Source: Vibrio vulnificus NBRC 15645 = ATCC 27562
GTDB taxonomy: Bacteria > Pseudomonadota > Gammaproteobacteria > Enterobacterales > Vibrionaceae
Direction: 5' to 3'
NCBI RefSeq assembly: GCF_002224265.1
Contig: NZ_CP012881.1
Location: forward strand, 682,001 to 746,000
DNA: 64,000 nucleotides
Of the stretch, positions 48,130-59,051 are shown one piece after another. The position numbers and the translations under genes are program-made. Under the pieces are notes generated by a model. It did not search any database, was not told the DNA's origin, and was given only the letters and a program-made list of their open reading frames with translations. The stretch's first letter is position 1. The number at the start of each line of letters is the position of its first letter.

Positions 48130-48185
48130 TCGATTTGAATTCTAAGCAATGACTTAGAAAACACGATAGCAATGCTGTCATCTGC

Positions 48186-48260
48186 AGGTCTATCGCCAAG
48201 CGGTAAGGCAGCGGCTTTTGATGCCGCCATTCCCTGGTTCGAATCCAGGTAGACCTGCCA
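48186..48260 (+). tRNA. tRNA-Gln (TTG), copy 5
   Basis: Identical to copy 1. Confidence 0.96.
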
Positions 48261-48304
48261 CTATTTAGCTATTAAGACGTTGTCTTGAAAGCACACAATT
48301 TGAT

Positions 48305-48389
48305 GCGGAAGTGGCGAAATTGGTAGACGCACCAGATTTAGGTTCTGGCGCCGCGAGGTGTGAGAGTTCGAGTCTCTCCTTCCGCACCA
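48305..48389 (+). tRNA. tRNA-Leu (TAG), copy 7
   Basis: 85 nt; last gene of the operon. Leader and trailer pair over only 4 bp before the terminator hairpin begins. Confidence 0.96.
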
Positions 48390-48398
48390 TCATTGAAC

Positions 48399-48425
48399 AA
48401 ACCCAGCTTAGGCTGGGTTTTGTTT
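48399..48425 (+). terminator. Terminator of the tRNA operon
   Basis: AAACCCAGC, 4-nt loop, GCTGGGTTT, then a T-rich tail, 10 nt after the last CCA. Confidence 0.92.
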
Positions 48426-48548
48426 TATCTGACGTTCTTATATTCATTGCATTGTTCATTGTTTGTGAAAACAAAAAAAAGCGAACTCGATGAGTCCGCT
48501 TTCCTTTCCTGATACAAACGCTCGTTTATTAGCCCACTCTCAATGCCA

Positions 48549-49697
48549 TCACATTCCTAGCGCATATTTCAACACTTGATGTTTGATAGGCCCGGAGTGC
48601 TCAGCCAACTTGAGGGCTGCGTTACGAACCAATTTTAATGGGGTGATGTCATTGCTAAAACCTTTGTAGAACAGATCCATCCCAGTTTGCATTAGCAAGT
48701 TGTCCGCATAGCGTGCTTTCTGATAGGCCGCTTGTTGAGCCACTGTCAAAGGTTGGTTTTCCGTTACCTTAAGTAACGCTTCAACGTCTTTAAAACCAAG
48801 ATTAACCCCTTGACCCGCTAATGGGTTGATCGTGTGGGCTGCGTCACCAAGCAACACACAATTTTGTTGATAATAGACTTGTGCGTGTCGTCGGGTTAAT
48901 GGAAAAGAATCCCAGTACAACACGTCAAACTCTCCCAGTTCATCTGGGAAATGACGGATAATTTCCTGTTTCAGCTTTTCTGCGCTCATGGCTGACAACT
49001 CACGAATACGCTTGGGTGAATCGTACCAAACCAAAGAACCTTGCTGGCCTTTCAATGGCAAAAAAGATCGTGGGCCAGTTGGAGTAAATTGCTGCCAAGT
49101 GATCGCCTGTTGCGCAGATTTCGTCGCAATATTGATCAACATACAATGTTGACGATAATCCCATGCGGTAATGCCAATGCCAGCCAACTCACGCACCTGA
49201 GAGTTGGCACCATCTGCGCCAATAACCCAAGAGGCTTCAATTTCTAAACCACTCTCGAGCGTCAACTTGTTGAACTCATCGAACTCAAGGCGCTTAAGTT
49301 TATCTGGGCATTGCAGAGTCAAATTCGGGTACTGAGCAAACTCTTGCCACAGCCCCAATTGAATTAGACGGTTCTCCACTATGTAACCAAGCTGTTCCAA
49401 ATTAAGTTCATCGCTGTGAAAACGTGTACGACATTCTGGGTGCTCCCAGGTTTCTAACCGTTTGTAGGGACAAACTCGAGTTGCTTGAATATGTTGCCAG
49501 GCTCCTAGCGATTCCAGTAAGCGTACAGAGTTGTGAGAAATGGCGGAAACTCGAATGTCCATCGGTTGGCTTGCTTCAAACGCTTTCGGTTCAAACCCTT
49601 CTATCACGACGACTTTTCGGCCTTGTTTGGCAAATCCGATGGCCACAGCCGCGCCTACCATACCGCCACCGACGACGGCAATGTCGTATTTATTCAT
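48549..49697 (-). CDS. ubiF: FAD-dependent ubiquinone-biosynthesis hydroxylase UbiF
   Basis: Hydroxylates 2-octaprenyl-3-methyl-6-methoxybenzoquinol in ubiquinone synthesis. It has 382 residues. FAD motifs: N-terminal DIAVVGGGMVGAAVAIGFAK, middle SWVIGADGANSQVREL, and C-terminal VLLGDAAHTINPLAGQGVNL. Paralogs UbiH and UbiI share these motifs; UbiF was chosen from overall sequence recall and the monocistronic position. Confidence 0.87.
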   Translation of the reverse strand: MNKYDIAVVGGGMVGAAVAIGFAKQGRKVVVIEGFEPKAFEASQPMDIRVSAISHNSVRLLESLGAWQHIQATRVCPYKRLETWEHPECRTRFHSDELNLEQLGYIVENRLIQLGLWQEFAQYPNLTLQCPDKLKRLEFDEFNKLTLESGLEIEASWVIGADGANSQVRELAGIGITAWDYRQHCMLINIATKSAQQAITWQQFTPTGPRSFLPLKGQQGSLVWYDSPKRIRELSAMSAEKLKQEIIRHFPDELGEFDVLYWDSFPLTRRHAQVYYQQNCVLLGDAAHTINPLAGQGVNLGFKDVEALLKVTENQPLTVAQQAAYQKARYADNLLMQTGMDLFYKGFSNDITPLKLVRNAALKLAEHSGPIKHQVLKYALGM

Positions 49698-49947
49698 CTT
49701 GTACTCTTGATCAACTTGATTCTAATACGGTTTTGCATTGTACGTTTTACTGGCAAGTTTGCGAAACACTTTGTCCCTATCAAGCGGCTTAGGTCACTGA
49801 GTTTCCATCGACAAAAACCTTAAAAAACCAAGGCGAAATACCTGACAAGACCCTAGATAAAATCAGGCTTTGCGAAGAATTCACCAGATCACTAGTCAGT
49901 AGGTTTTTAAAGCAGTACAATACGCCGCTTACCGCCGTGAGGGCGGC

Positions 49948-49970
49948 TATACTTTGAACAATTTGTTCAA
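49948..49970 (+). promoter_or_regulatory. -10 box and 17-bp palindrome upstream of miaB
   Basis: TATACT (49948-49953) is directly followed by the perfect palindrome TTGAACAATTTGTTCAA (49954-49970), which would overlap the transcription start. A GC-rich inverted repeat lies just upstream. It could be an operator or an initial RNA hairpin; no known regulator is assigned. Confidence 0.45.
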
Positions 49971-50003
49971 CGAATTTTTAGTATTAACACGAGCGAAAGT
50001 GAG

Positions 50004-51428
50004 ATGAGTAAGAAACTGCTAATTAAAACCTGGGGTTGCCAGATGAACGAATACGATTCATCGAAAATGGCGGATCTGCTGAACGCAGCAAATGGCTACG
50101 AATTGACAGAAGAACCAGAAGAAGCAGATGTTCTATTACTTAACACCTGTTCGATCCGTGAAAAGGCGCAAGAAAAAGTGTTCCACCAGCTTGGCCGTTG
50201 GAAAACACTCAAAGATAAAAAGCCAGGCGTCGTGATCGGTGTTGGTGGTTGTGTAGCAACACAAGAAGGTGATCACATTCGTGATCGTGCACCTTTTGTT
50301 GACGTTATTTTTGGCCCGCAAACCTTGCACCGTCTTCCTGAAATGATCAAACAGTCACAAAGTGAAGATGCACCTGTGATGGACATTTCATTCCCAGAAA
50401 TCGAGAAGTTTGACAGTCTGCCAGAACCGCGTGCAGAAGGCGCAACCGCATTCGTTTCAATCATGGAAGGCTGTTCTAAGTACTGTACTTACTGCGTGGT
50501 ACCTTACACTCGTGGTGAAGAAGTCAGCCGCCCAATGGACGATGTGCTTTACGAAATCGCGCAACTTGCCGAGCAAGGTGTTCGCGAAGTCAACCTACTA
50601 GGCCAAAACGTAAACGCATACCGTGGCCCAATGCACGATGGTGAAATCTGTTCTTTTGCAGAACTGCTTCGCCTTGTTGCGTCTATCGATGGTATTGACC
50701 GTATTCGCTTTACCACCAGCCACCCACTTGAGTTCACCGATGATATCATCGCTGTCTACGAAGATACGCCAGAGCTGGTGAGCTTCCTTCATCTACCAGT
50801 ACAAAGTGGTAGCGATCGCATTCTGACGATGATGAAGCGTCCTCACACTGGCATTGAATACAAGTCGATCATTCGTAAACTGCGTAAAGCGCGTCCTGAT
50901 ATCCAAATCAGTTCTGATTTTATTGTTGGCTTCCCAGGTGAAACCGACAAAGATTTCCAAGACACCATGAAACTGATCAAAGATGTCGACTTTGACATGA
51001 GCTTCAGCTTCATCTTCTCGCCTCGCCCTGGTACTCCTGCGGCAGATTACCCATGTGATCTTTCAGAAGAGACGAAGAAAGAACGCTTGTACGAACTGCA
51101 ACAACAAATCAACGCACAAGCCATGCGTTACTCTCGCCTAATGCTTGGCACTGAGCAGCGTGTTCTGGTTGAAGGCCCTTCTAAGAAGAACTTGATGGAG
51201 CTACGTGCTCGTACAGAAAACAACCGTGTAGTAAACTTTGAAGGTAGCGCAGATCTGATTGGTCAGTTCGTTGATGTGAAAATTACCGATGTATTTGCGA
51301 ACTCACTGCGTGGTGAGATTGTACGTACTGAAAAAGATATGGACCTACGTAGCGTGATTTCGCCAACACAAATGATGGCCAAAACACGCCGCGAAGATGA
51401 GCTAGGTGTAGCGACATTTACGCCATAA
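50004..51428 (+). CDS. miaB: tRNA-2-methylthio-N6-dimethylallyladenosine synthase MiaB
   Basis: Radical-SAM methylthiotransferase that modifies A37 of tRNAs reading UNN codons. It has 474 residues. The N-terminal UPF0004 domain carries three cysteines ([33 protein letters not shown]). The radical SAM motif is [18 protein letters not shown], with Cys157, Cys161 and Cys164. A C-terminal TRAM domain completes it. It heads miaB-ybeZ-ybeY-corC-lnt. Confidence 0.97.
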   Translation: MSKKLLIKTWGCQMNEYDSSKMADLLNAANGYELTEEPEEADVLLLNTCSIREKAQEKVFHQLGRWKTLKDKKPGVVIGVGGCVATQEGDHIRDRAPFVDVIFGPQTLHRLPEMIKQSQSEDAPVMDISFPEIEKFDSLPEPRAEGATAFVSIMEGCSKYCTYCVVPYTRGEEVSRPMDDVLYEIAQLAEQGVREVNLLGQNVNAYRGPMHDGEICSFAELLRLVASIDGIDRIRFTTSHPLEFTDDIIAVYEDTPELVSFLHLPVQSGSDRILTMMKRPHTGIEYKSIIRKLRKARPDIQISSDFIVGFPGETDKDFQDTMKLIKDVDFDMSFSFIFSPRPGTPAADYPCDLSEETKKERLYELQQQINAQAMRYSRLMLGTEQRVLVEGPSKKNLMELRARTENNRVVNFEGSADLIGQFVDVKITDVFANSLRGEIVRTEKDMDLRSVISPTQMMAKTRREDELGVATFTP

Positions 51429-51501
51429 GCTCGTATTAATCGCCATTGAGAGCCTGGTTGTTATCAGGCTCTCGTTAAGTGGCAGACAATGAGAGGCAAC
51501 A

Positions 51502-52614
51502 TTGAGCAATAAAATCGTCACTCTAGAGATTAACCTAGAACCCTCCGATAACCGCCGTCTTGCAAGCTTGTGCGGTCCTTTTGATGACAATATCAAACAC
51601 TTAGAACGTCGACTCGGCGTTGAAATCAGTTACCGTGGCAACTTTTTTACCATCGTTGGTAAACCCCACACATCCGCTGCCGCGCTCGATATCATTAAAA
51701 CGCTTTACGTTGAAACCGCGACAGTTCGCGGCCAAATTAAAGACGTTGAACCTGAAGATATCCACCTTGCGATCAAAGAATCTGGTGTGCTTGAACAAAA
51801 CCAAGAATCGGCCATCGCGCATGGTAAAGAAGTGTTTGTTAAAACCAAAAAAGGGGTGATCAAACCTCGCACGCCGAATCAGGCGCAATACTTGGTCAAT
51901 ATGGTCACGCACGACATCACTTTCGGTATTGGTCCTGCTGGTACGGGTAAAACCTATCTTGCAGTTGCTGCAGCTGTCGATGCGCTAGAGCGTCAAGAGA
52001 TCCGCCGTATTCTACTCACTCGTCCTGCGGTTGAAGCGGGTGAAAAGCTTGGTTTTCTACCGGGTGATTTGAGTCAGAAAGTCGATCCTTATTTACGCCC
52101 GCTTTACGATGCATTGTTTGAAATGCTCGGTTTTGAACGGGTTGAAAAGCTGATTGAGCGTAACGTCATCGAAGTGGCACCACTGGCCTACATGCGTGGT
52201 CGCACACTCAACGATGCCTTCATCATTCTCGATGAGAGCCAAAACACCACAGTAGAACAGATGAAAATGTTCCTGACCCGTATCGGCTTTAACTCTCGCG
52301 CCGTGATCACAGGGGATGTCACGCAGATTGACTTACCTCGCGGTGCAAAATCTGGCCTTCGTCATGCCATCGAAGTGCTCAATGAAGTGGAAGAGATCAG
52401 CTTTAACTTCTTCCAATCTGATGACGTCGTTCGCCACCCAGTCGTCGCGCGCATCGTCAATGCCTACGAGAAGTGGGAAGCGCAAGACCAAAAAGAGCGT
52501 AAAGAGTTTGAACAACGTCGCCGAGAAGAACGCGATGCCAAACTGCTTGAAGCCGCGAAAGCCGAGCTTTCTGCACAAATCAGCGCGGATAAGGAAACCA
52601 CACATGGCAATTGA
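51502..52614 (+). CDS. ybeZ: PhoH-like ATPase YbeZ
   Basis: Putative RNA-associated ATPase that partners YbeY. It has 370 residues from a TTG start after GAGAGG. An N-terminal KH-like region precedes the PhoH domain with Walker A ([17 protein letters not shown]) and Walker B ([11 protein letters not shown]). The acidic and basic C-terminal helix ([20 protein letters not shown]) probably forms a coiled coil. Its 3' end overlaps ybeY by 11 bp. Confidence 0.94.
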   Translation: MSNKIVTLEINLEPSDNRRLASLCGPFDDNIKHLERRLGVEISYRGNFFTIVGKPHTSAAALDIIKTLYVETATVRGQIKDVEPEDIHLAIKESGVLEQNQESAIAHGKEVFVKTKKGVIKPRTPNQAQYLVNMVTHDITFGIGPAGTGKTYLAVAAAVDALERQEIRRILLTRPAVEAGEKLGFLPGDLSQKVDPYLRPLYDALFEMLGFERVEKLIERNVIEVAPLAYMRGRTLNDAFIILDESQNTTVEQMKMFLTRIGFNSRAVITGDVTQIDLPRGAKSGLRHAIEVLNEVEEISFNFFQSDDVVRHPVVARIVNAYEKWEAQDQKERKEFEQRRREERDAKLLEAAKAELSAQISADKETTHGN

Positions 52615-53068
52615 ACTGGATCTGCAACTTGCGGTCGAAGATCAAAACGGCCTCCCCAGTGTGCAAGATTTCCAAACCTGGCTGGACAAGACCATTCCGC
52701 AGTTTCAGCCACAGGCAGAAGTCACGATTCGCATCGTTGATAGCCAAGAGAGCCATCAGCTGAATCACGATTATCGTGGTAAAGATAAGCCCACTAACGT
52801 GCTTTCTTTTCCGTTTGAAGCGCCTCCTGGGATGGAAATGGATTTGTTGGGTGATTTGGTTATTTGTCGCCAAGTGGTTGAACAAGAAGCCATAGAGCAA
52901 GACAAACCCCTGATGGCACATTGGGCGCATATGGTTGTACATGGTAGCTTGCATCTGTTAGGTTATGACCATATTGAGGACGACGAAGCTGAAGAGATGG
53001 AGTCCCTCGAAACAGAAATCATGCAGGGTATGGGATTTACTGACCCATACTTAGCGGAGAAAGAGTGA
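52604..53068 (+). CDS. ybeY: Endoribonuclease YbeY (rRNA maturation factor)
   Basis: Zinc-dependent RNase for 16S rRNA 3'-end maturation and ribosome quality control. It has 154 residues from the ATG at 52604, overlapping ybeZ. The metal-binding motif [20 protein letters not shown] (HGxLHLxGYDH) is intact. A longer in-frame reading from 52316 runs inside ybeZ and is rejected. Confidence 0.96.
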   Translation: MAIELDLQLAVEDQNGLPSVQDFQTWLDKTIPQFQPQAEVTIRIVDSQESHQLNHDYRGKDKPTNVLSFPFEAPPGMEMDLLGDLVICRQVVEQEAIEQDKPLMAHWAHMVVHGSLHLLGYDHIEDDEAEEMESLETEIMQGMGFTDPYLAEKE

Positions 53069-53107
53069 GCATTCGATACGCACTAGCGCATTGAATGCCA
53101 AACGTGA

Positions 53108-53127
53108 GCTATCACACTTCTGATAGC
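53108..53127 (+). other. Stem-loop in the ybeY-corC intergenic region
   Basis: GCTATCA, a 6-nt loop, TGATAGC: a 7-bp perfect stem 20 bp upstream of the corC start, without a U-tract. Confidence 0.4.
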
Positions 53128-53146
53128 GTTACTTATTAGAGAAACA

Positions 53147-54022
53147 ATGAACGACGACAATTCTCAAAATTCCGACGGTCCGAGTAGAAAGTCCTTCTTC
53201 GGACGCCTGGGTCAATTATTTCAGGGTGAGCCTAAAGATCGCCAAGAGTTAGTGGATGTTATCCGAGATTCTGAAGTAAATGACCTGATTGACCATGACA
53301 CTCGCGACATGCTCGAAGGTGTGATGGAAATTGCTGAAATGCGCGTTAGGGACATCATGATCCCTCGCTCGCAAATGGTCACCATCGAGAGAAAAGATAA
53401 TCTCGATTCACTTATCGCACTGATCACTGATGCGCAACACTCGCGCTACCCAGTGATCAGTGAAGATAAAGACCATGTAGAAGGCATCCTACTTGCGAAG
53501 GACTTACTCAAATACTTAGGCTCAGACAGTGCTCCATTTGATATCGAAGAGGTTATCCGCCCTGCGGTCGTGGTTCCTGAAAGTAAGCGAGTCGATCGCC
53601 TACTGAAGGAGTTCCGCCAAGAACGTTATCACATGGCCATTGTTGTTGATGAATTTGGTGGCGTCTCCGGCCTTGTCACCATCGAAGATATTCTTGAAGA
53701 AATTGTTGGGGATATCGAAGATGAATTCGACGAAGAGGAAGATGCCGATATTCGTAAACTCAGCAAGCATACTTACGCGGTCAAAGCATTGACCACCATT
53801 GAAGAGTTTAACGAAACCTTTGGCAGTCGTTTTAGCGATGAAGAAGTGGATACCGTGGGTGGTTTGGTGATGACAGCCTTTGGTCACCTACCCACTCGTG
53901 GCGAGATCGTAGAAATTGATGGTTTCAATTTCAAAGTGACCGCCGCCGATAACCGTCGAGTTATCCAGTTACAAGTCACCGTACCTGACTCGGTTTCTGT
54001 TGCAGAAACCACTCCTGAGTAA
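53147..54022 (+). CDS. corC: HlyC/CorC family protein CorC
   Basis: It has 291 residues, cytoplasmic. Two CBS domains (about 65-190; [20 protein letters not shown]) precede a CorC_HlyC domain (about 205-285; [36 protein letters not shown]). Acidic linker [11 protein letters not shown]. It is linked to Mg/Co efflux in enterobacteria. It stands between ybeY and lnt in the conserved operon. Confidence 0.94.
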   Translation: MNDDNSQNSDGPSRKSFFGRLGQLFQGEPKDRQELVDVIRDSEVNDLIDHDTRDMLEGVMEIAEMRVRDIMIPRSQMVTIERKDNLDSLIALITDAQHSRYPVISEDKDHVEGILLAKDLLKYLGSDSAPFDIEEVIRPAVVVPESKRVDRLLKEFRQERYHMAIVVDEFGGVSGLVTIEDILEEIVGDIEDEFDEEEDADIRKLSKHTYAVKALTTIEEFNETFGSRFSDEEVDTVGGLVMTAFGHLPTRGEIVEIDGFNFKVTAADNRRVIQLQVTVPDSVSVAETTPE

Positions 54023-54064
54023 CGATAACCGCCTCTGCAAAGAGGCATATCAGACGAACGATAG

Positions 54065-55585
54065 ATGAAAAATACCCTATTTCATCGCCTCAAGCGGCCC
54101 ATCGTGGCCGCTTTTGTTGGCGCTCTCACTACGCTTGCCTTTGCACCTTACCAAATTTGGTTGGTTGCGCTTATTACACCAGCCCTGTTGCTTATCCTTA
54201 TCCATGGTCAATCACGTCGACAAGCCCTGTGGACGGGGTACGCGTGGGGATTCGGCCAGTTTGCCTCTGGCATTAGCTGGGTCTACGTCAGTATCGCTGG
54301 CTTTGGTGGCATGCCTCTGGCAGCGAACCTCTTTTTGATGGGGGCACTCATCGCCTATCTGGCCATCTACCCTGCACTCTTCACTTGGAGCTACCAACGC
54401 TTTTTTGCCAAAGCAACCTTGCTCAACTTGTTGCTCGCGGCGCCAGCCCTGTGGTTAATAGCCGACTGGCTGCGTGGCTGGGTGATGACAGGCTTCCCTT
54501 GGCTGTGGCTCGGTTACAGCCAAATCGATTCACCTCTGGCGAGTTTCGCTCCGATTGGTGGTGTTGAGCTGCTTACGCTACTGCTTCTGGTCGGAGCCGG
54601 AGCGATCGCCTATGCGGTGATTCATAAACGTTGGTCGATGCTACTCATCCCGACGGTGTTACTCAGCACGGGTTATGGCTTATCACGCTGGGACTGGGTC
54701 ACACCGCAACCGGACAAAGCCACCAAAGTGGCGCTTATCCAAGGCAATGTCGACCAAAACTTAAAATGGTTACCCAGCCAACGCTGGCCAACCATTATGA
54801 AGTACACCGATTTAAGCCGTGAAAACTGGGACGCCGATATTATTATTTGGCCAGAAGCCGCTATTCCAGCGTTTGAAGTCGAGTTGCCCTCCTATCTGAG
54901 TAATTTGGACAGTGCGGCAAAAATGAATCAAAGCGCGATCATCAGTGGCATTGTCAATCAAGCCGAAGATGGTCAGTTTTACAACAGCATTCTTGCCGTC
55001 GGTATGACGCCTTATGGGGATTACTCTTTTGATCTCACTGAGCGTTATCATAAGCATCACCTGCTGCCGTTCGGTGAATTTGTCCCGTTTGAGCAAATTT
55101 TGCGTCCATTAGCACCGTTTTTTAATTTGCCCATGTCATCGTTCAGTCGTGGTGATTTTGTGCAGCCTAATATCGTGGCAAATGGCCATCCAATGGCGCC
55201 AGCGCTGTGTTACGAAATCATCTTTAACGAGCAAGTAAGACAAAACGTTACCGACGACACCGATTTCCTTTTAACCCTGTCTAACGACGCTTGGTTTGGT
55301 CGTTCGATTGGCCCCTTGCAACACATGGAAATCGCGCGTATGCGTGCTCTAGAGCTGGGCAAACCGCTGATTCGCTCTACCAATAATGGTTTAACGGCGG
55401 TGACTGATCATAGAGGTAAAATTATCGCCTCTATTCCACAGTTTGAAACGGCAGTGCTGCGGGCAGAGCTTACGCCGACCCAAGGACAAACGCCCTATCA
55501 TCAACTAGGCAGTTGGCCACTCTACATATGGGTAGCCTTGTCGCTCGCTCTCGCATGGTGGCGAAAACGCCGCACGAGTGCTTAG
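54065..55585 (+). CDS. lnt: Apolipoprotein N-acyltransferase Lnt
   Basis: Inner-membrane enzyme that adds the third acyl chain to lipoproteins. It has 506 residues. About six hydrophobic segments (residues 10-215) precede a nitrilase-fold periplasmic domain. Catalytic triad by position: Glu264 (IIWPEAAIP), Lys330 ([13 protein letters not shown]) and Cys382 ([10 protein letters not shown]). It ends in one more transmembrane helix. The last gene of the miaB operon, it serves the lipoproteins encoded elsewhere in this window. Confidence 0.96.
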   Translation: MKNTLFHRLKRPIVAAFVGALTTLAFAPYQIWLVALITPALLLILIHGQSRRQALWTGYAWGFGQFASGISWVYVSIAGFGGMPLAANLFLMGALIAYLAIYPALFTWSYQRFFAKATLLNLLLAAPALWLIADWLRGWVMTGFPWLWLGYSQIDSPLASFAPIGGVELLTLLLLVGAGAIAYAVIHKRWSMLLIPTVLLSTGYGLSRWDWVTPQPDKATKVALIQGNVDQNLKWLPSQRWPTIMKYTDLSRENWDADIIIWPEAAIPAFEVELPSYLSNLDSAAKMNQSAIISGIVNQAEDGQFYNSILAVGMTPYGDYSFDLTERYHKHHLLPFGEFVPFEQILRPLAPFFNLPMSSFSRGDFVQPNIVANGHPMAPALCYEIIFNEQVRQNVTDDTDFLLTLSNDAWFGRSIGPLQHMEIARMRALELGKPLIRSTNNGLTAVTDHRGKIIASIPQFETAVLRAELTPTQGQTPYHQLGSWPLYIWVALSLALAWWRKRRTSA

Positions 55586-55643
55586 CGGCAAAGCCGATGG
55601 AGAAAATCCGTTGCGAAAAGCGCAAGCACAGATAGACAAAAAC

Positions 55644-55670
55644 AAAAGGTACGCACTGGCGTACCTTTTC
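55644..55670. terminator. Bidirectional terminator lnt / ybeL
   Basis: AAAAGGTACGC, 4-nt loop, GCGTACCTTTT: 11-bp stem with T-rich tails on both strands. Confidence 0.88.
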
Positions 55671-55699
55671 TGTTTCTCACGTGAGCAAAAAGGGTGTGA

Positions 55700-56170
55700 T
55701 TACGGTTTCAACGCTTGGCGGCTAAAGCCCTTATGACCGCATTTGATGCAAGGAATAATCACGGTTGGATGATTGTAGGAGGTTTTATGGCCACAATCAT
55801 CACACACCAACACACCAAGCCCTATCACTTCTCCCGCTTCGTAGAGGCCTTGATGTTCAAGATCTTCAAACAGTTCAACCCATTCCACTTTGGTTCTGTC
55901 AGTAATTTCGAGCAAACCTTGCCAAATAGAATCGGCGATGGTGAGGTAAAATGGTCCACTTTTGCTCTCTTCATAGTTGTCAGCAAACTCTTTCAAGTCC
56001 GCTTTTACATACGCAGAGATCAACGCCAACTCATCTTTAGTCATATCATTCGCCGCTGATATCACCTTGCCAGACGTTTCTAGGACGTTGTTTACTTCAT
56101 CTGGGCTATGTTTGAGTGTCTCGATGACATCTTCCAACATTTCTTCATAACCGGATTTACGTTTCGGCAT
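55700..56170 (-). CDS. ybeL: Zinc-ribbon protein YbeL (DUF1451)
   Basis: It has 156 residues of unknown function. The N-terminal half is helical (GYEEMLEDVIETLKHSPDEV). The C-terminal zinc ribbon has two CxxC pairs, VCDDCGHKTSY and IPCIKCGHKGF. It lies convergent to lnt and divergent from leuS, as in E. coli. Confidence 0.9.
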   Translation of the reverse strand: MPKRKSGYEEMLEDVIETLKHSPDEVNNVLETSGKVISAANDMTKDELALISAYVKADLKEFADNYEESKSGPFYLTIADSIWQGLLEITDRTKVEWVELFEDLEHQGLYEAGEVIGLGVLVCDDCGHKTSYNHPTVIIPCIKCGHKGFSRQALKP

Positions 56171-56292
56171 GGCAGTCCTCCATCTGTAAAGATTGGCTAT
56201 TGTTGTGCACGGTACCTTTAGGTATTCTATGACGATCTATTTCAATCTGTTCTAACCGAACTCACAAATTCCAAGATAACCGGATACCATCG

Positions 56293-58866
56293 ATGCAAGA
56301 ACAATATAATCCACAAGATATTGAACAGAAAGTTCAACAGCACTGGGACAACAACAAAACATTTGTTGTGACTGAAGATCCAACCAAAGAGAAGTTCTAC
56401 TGCCTCTCTATGTTCCCATACCCAAGTGGTCGACTGCACATGGGTCACGTGCGTAACTACACCATCGGTGACGTAGTATCTCGTTTCCAACGCCTACAAG
56501 GCAAAAACGTCATGCAGCCAATCGGCTGGGACGCATTCGGTCTACCTGCAGAAAACGCAGCGGTGAAAAACAACACGGCGCCTGCTCCTTGGACTTATGA
56601 AAACATCGAATACATGAAGAACCAACTTAAGCTTCTTGGCTTTGGTTACGACTGGAACCGTGAATTCGCCACTTGTACCCCTGAGTACTACCGTTGGGAA
56701 CAAGAGTTCTTCACTAAGCTTTACCAGAAAGGTTTGGTTTACAAGAAGACCTCTTCTGTTAACTGGTGTCCAAACGATCAAACTGTTCTTGCAAACGAAC
56801 AGGTTGAAGACGGCTGCTGCTGGCGTTGTGACACACCTGTAGAGCAAAAAGAAATTCCTCAGTGGTTCATCAAAATCACAGAATACGCTCAAGAACTGCT
56901 TGACGATCTAGACAAGCTTGAAGGTTGGCCAGAAATGGTGAAAACCATGCAACGCAACTGGATTGGTCGTTCTGAAGGTGTGGAACTCAAGTTTGAAGTA
57001 AAAGGTCAACAAGACCTAGAAGTGTACACCACTCGTCCAGACACACTCATGGGTGTGACTTATGTCGGTATCGCAGCAGGTCACCCTCTAGCGAAAATTG
57101 CGGCTGAGAGCAACCCTGAGCTGGCTGCGTTCATCGAAGAATGTAAGAACACCAAAGTCGCTGAAGCTGAACTTGCGACCATGGAGAAGAAAGGTATGGC
57201 GACGGGCCTTACTGCTATTCATCCATTAAACGGCCGTGAAGTGCCAGTGTACGTCGCTAACTTCGTATTGATGGATTACGGCACAGGCGCTGTCATGGCA
57301 GTACCGGCACACGACCAACGTGACTTCGAGTTCGCCACTAAGTACGGCCTAGACATCATTCCGGTAATCAAGCCAATTGATGGCAGCGAGCTAGACATCT
57401 CTGAAGCGGCCTACACAGAGAAAGGCGTGCTGTTCGATTCAGGTGAGTTCGATGGCCTAGAATTCCAAGCGGCGTTCGATGCCATCGCAGCCAAGCTAGA
57501 AGCAGAAGGCAAAGGCACTAAGACCGTTAACTTCCGTCTACGTGACTGGGGTGTCTCTCGTCAACGTTACTGGGGTGCTCCAATCCCAATGGTCACCACT
57601 GAAGACGGTGAAGTTCACCCAGTACCCGCAGACCAACTACCCGTGATTCTACCAGAAGACGTGGTCATGGACGGCGTAACGAGCCCAATCAAAGCCGACA
57701 AAGAGTGGGCGAAGACAACCTTCAACGGCGAACCTGCTCTACGTGAGACCGACACCTTCGATACGTTCATGGAGTCTTCTTGGTACTACGCACGTTACTG
57801 TTCACCACAAGCTGACGACATCCTAGATCCAGAAAAAGCCAACTACTGGCTACCGGTAGACCAATACATCGGCGGTATTGAGCACGCGTGTATGCACCTA
57901 CTGTACTCTCGCTTCTTCCACAAACTGCTACGTGATGCGGGCTACGTTACGTCTGACGAGCCGTTCAAGCAACTACTGTGTCAAGGCATGGTACTGGCAG
58001 ATGCCTTCTACTACACCAACGATAAAGGTGGCAAAGAGTGGGTATCACCAACGGAAGTGAAAGTTGAGCGCGATGGCAAAGGTCGCATCACTTCAGCTGT
58101 CGACAACGAAGGCCGTAGCGTCGAACACTCAGGCATGATCAAAATGTCTAAGTCGAAAAACAACGGTATCGATCCACAAGAGATGGTCGACAAATACGGC
58201 GCAGACACGGTGCGTCTATTCATGATGTTCGCATCTCCAGCAGACATGACACTCGAGTGGCAAGAGTCTGGCGTAGAAGGGGCTAACCGCTTCCTAAAAC
58301 GTGTTTGGAAACTAGTGAACGAGCACACATCAAAAGGCGCAGCGGAAGCAGTCGATGCCGCAGCACTCTCTGGTGATCAAAAAGCACTTCGTCGTGACGT
58401 TCACAAAACCATCGCCAAAGTAACCGATGACGTTGCGCGTCGTCAGACGTTCAACACCGCGATCGCTGCGGTCATGGAGTTGATGAACAAGCTGGCGAAA
58501 GCGCCACAAGAATCTGCACAAGATCGTGCGATCCTTGACGAAGCGCTAAAAGCGGTTGTTGCGATGCTGTACCCAATCACTCCGCATATCTGTTTCGAAA
58601 TGTGGGCGGCACTTGGCCAGCAAGACATCGACAACGCATCTTGGCCAACTTACGATGAGAAAGCTCTGGTTGAAGACGAAAAACTGATTGTTGTTCAGGT
58701 AAACGGCAAAGTCCGCGGTAAAATCACCGTTGCTGCAGACGCAACCAAAGAGCAAGTTGAAGAAATCGGTCTTAACGAAGAAAACGTCTCTAAACACCTA
58801 GACGGCGTGACTATCCGTAAAGTGATTTACGTACCAGGCAAACTATTGAGCATCGTGGCGAACTGA
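56293..58866 (+). CDS. leuS: Leucyl-tRNA synthetase
   Basis: Class I synthetase with an editing domain. It has 857 residues. HIGH-type motif HMGH at 49-52 ([17 protein letters not shown]), CP1 editing domain with the [12 protein letters not shown] threonine-rich motif, and KMSKS at 617-621 ([17 protein letters not shown]). It charges the seven tRNA-Leu copies encoded about 8-10 kb upstream. It starts the leuS-lptE-holA block. Confidence 0.98.
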   Translation: MQEQYNPQDIEQKVQQHWDNNKTFVVTEDPTKEKFYCLSMFPYPSGRLHMGHVRNYTIGDVVSRFQRLQGKNVMQPIGWDAFGLPAENAAVKNNTAPAPWTYENIEYMKNQLKLLGFGYDWNREFATCTPEYYRWEQEFFTKLYQKGLVYKKTSSVNWCPNDQTVLANEQVEDGCCWRCDTPVEQKEIPQWFIKITEYAQELLDDLDKLEGWPEMVKTMQRNWIGRSEGVELKFEVKGQQDLEVYTTRPDTLMGVTYVGIAAGHPLAKIAAESNPELAAFIEECKNTKVAEAELATMEKKGMATGLTAIHPLNGREVPVYVANFVLMDYGTGAVMAVPAHDQRDFEFATKYGLDIIPVIKPIDGSELDISEAAYTEKGVLFDSGEFDGLEFQAAFDAIAAKLEAEGKGTKTVNFRLRDWGVSRQRYWGAPIPMVTTEDGEVHPVPADQLPVILPEDVVMDGVTSPIKADKEWAKTTFNGEPALRETDTFDTFMESSWYYARYCSPQADDILDPEKANYWLPVDQYIGGIEHACMHLLYSRFFHKLLRDAGYVTSDEPFKQLLCQGMVLADAFYYTNDKGGKEWVSPTEVKVERDGKGRITSAVDNEGRSVEHSGMIKMSKSKNNGIDPQEMVDKYGADTVRLFMMFASPADMTLEWQESGVEGANRFLKRVWKLVNEHTSKGAAEAVDAAALSGDQKALRRDVHKTIAKVTDDVARRQTFNTAIAAVMELMNKLAKAPQESAQDRAILDEALKAVVAMLYPITPHICFEMWAALGQQDIDNASWPTYDEKALVEDEKLIVVQVNGKVRGKITVAADATKEQVEEIGLNEENVSKHLDGVTIRKVIYVPGKLLSIVAN

Positions 58867-58933
58867 TCACGATCTCAAGAGAGAAAAACCACCGGATGAG
58901 GCGAACCAACGCGCTTCATCTTGGTCAAAGTTT

Positions 58934-58994
58934 GGGGTAGCTCGCCTACCCCTACTTATCTAAAATCATTAGCACAGAGTGATTTTAGATAAGT
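58934..58994 (+). other. Two consecutive stem-loops between leuS and lptE
   Basis: GGGGTAG-N5-CTACCCC (58934-58952) is followed after 1 nt by a perfect 15-bp inverted repeat, ACTTATCTAAAATCA with TGATTTTAGATAAGT (58954-58968 and 58980-58994) and an 11-nt loop. No U-tract follows. This could be an RNA processing or stability element. Confidence 0.7.
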
Positions 58995-59051
58995 CTAATC
59001 GTCGCGCGGCTCGCGGTAGCCCGTTTTCTGAACATCAAGAAGAGCATCTCA

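Noticed and set aside
46661..48493. Short open frames across the tRNA cluster (for example 46661-46924, 47741-47938, 48265-48474, 48311-48493)
   Set aside because: They are translations of tRNA genes and spacers; the recurring peptide comes from the repeated tRNA-Leu sequence.
52316..52603. N-terminal extension of ybeY
   Set aside because: It lies wholly inside ybeZ in another frame; YbeY homologs start at the ATG at 52604, overlapping the ybeZ stop.
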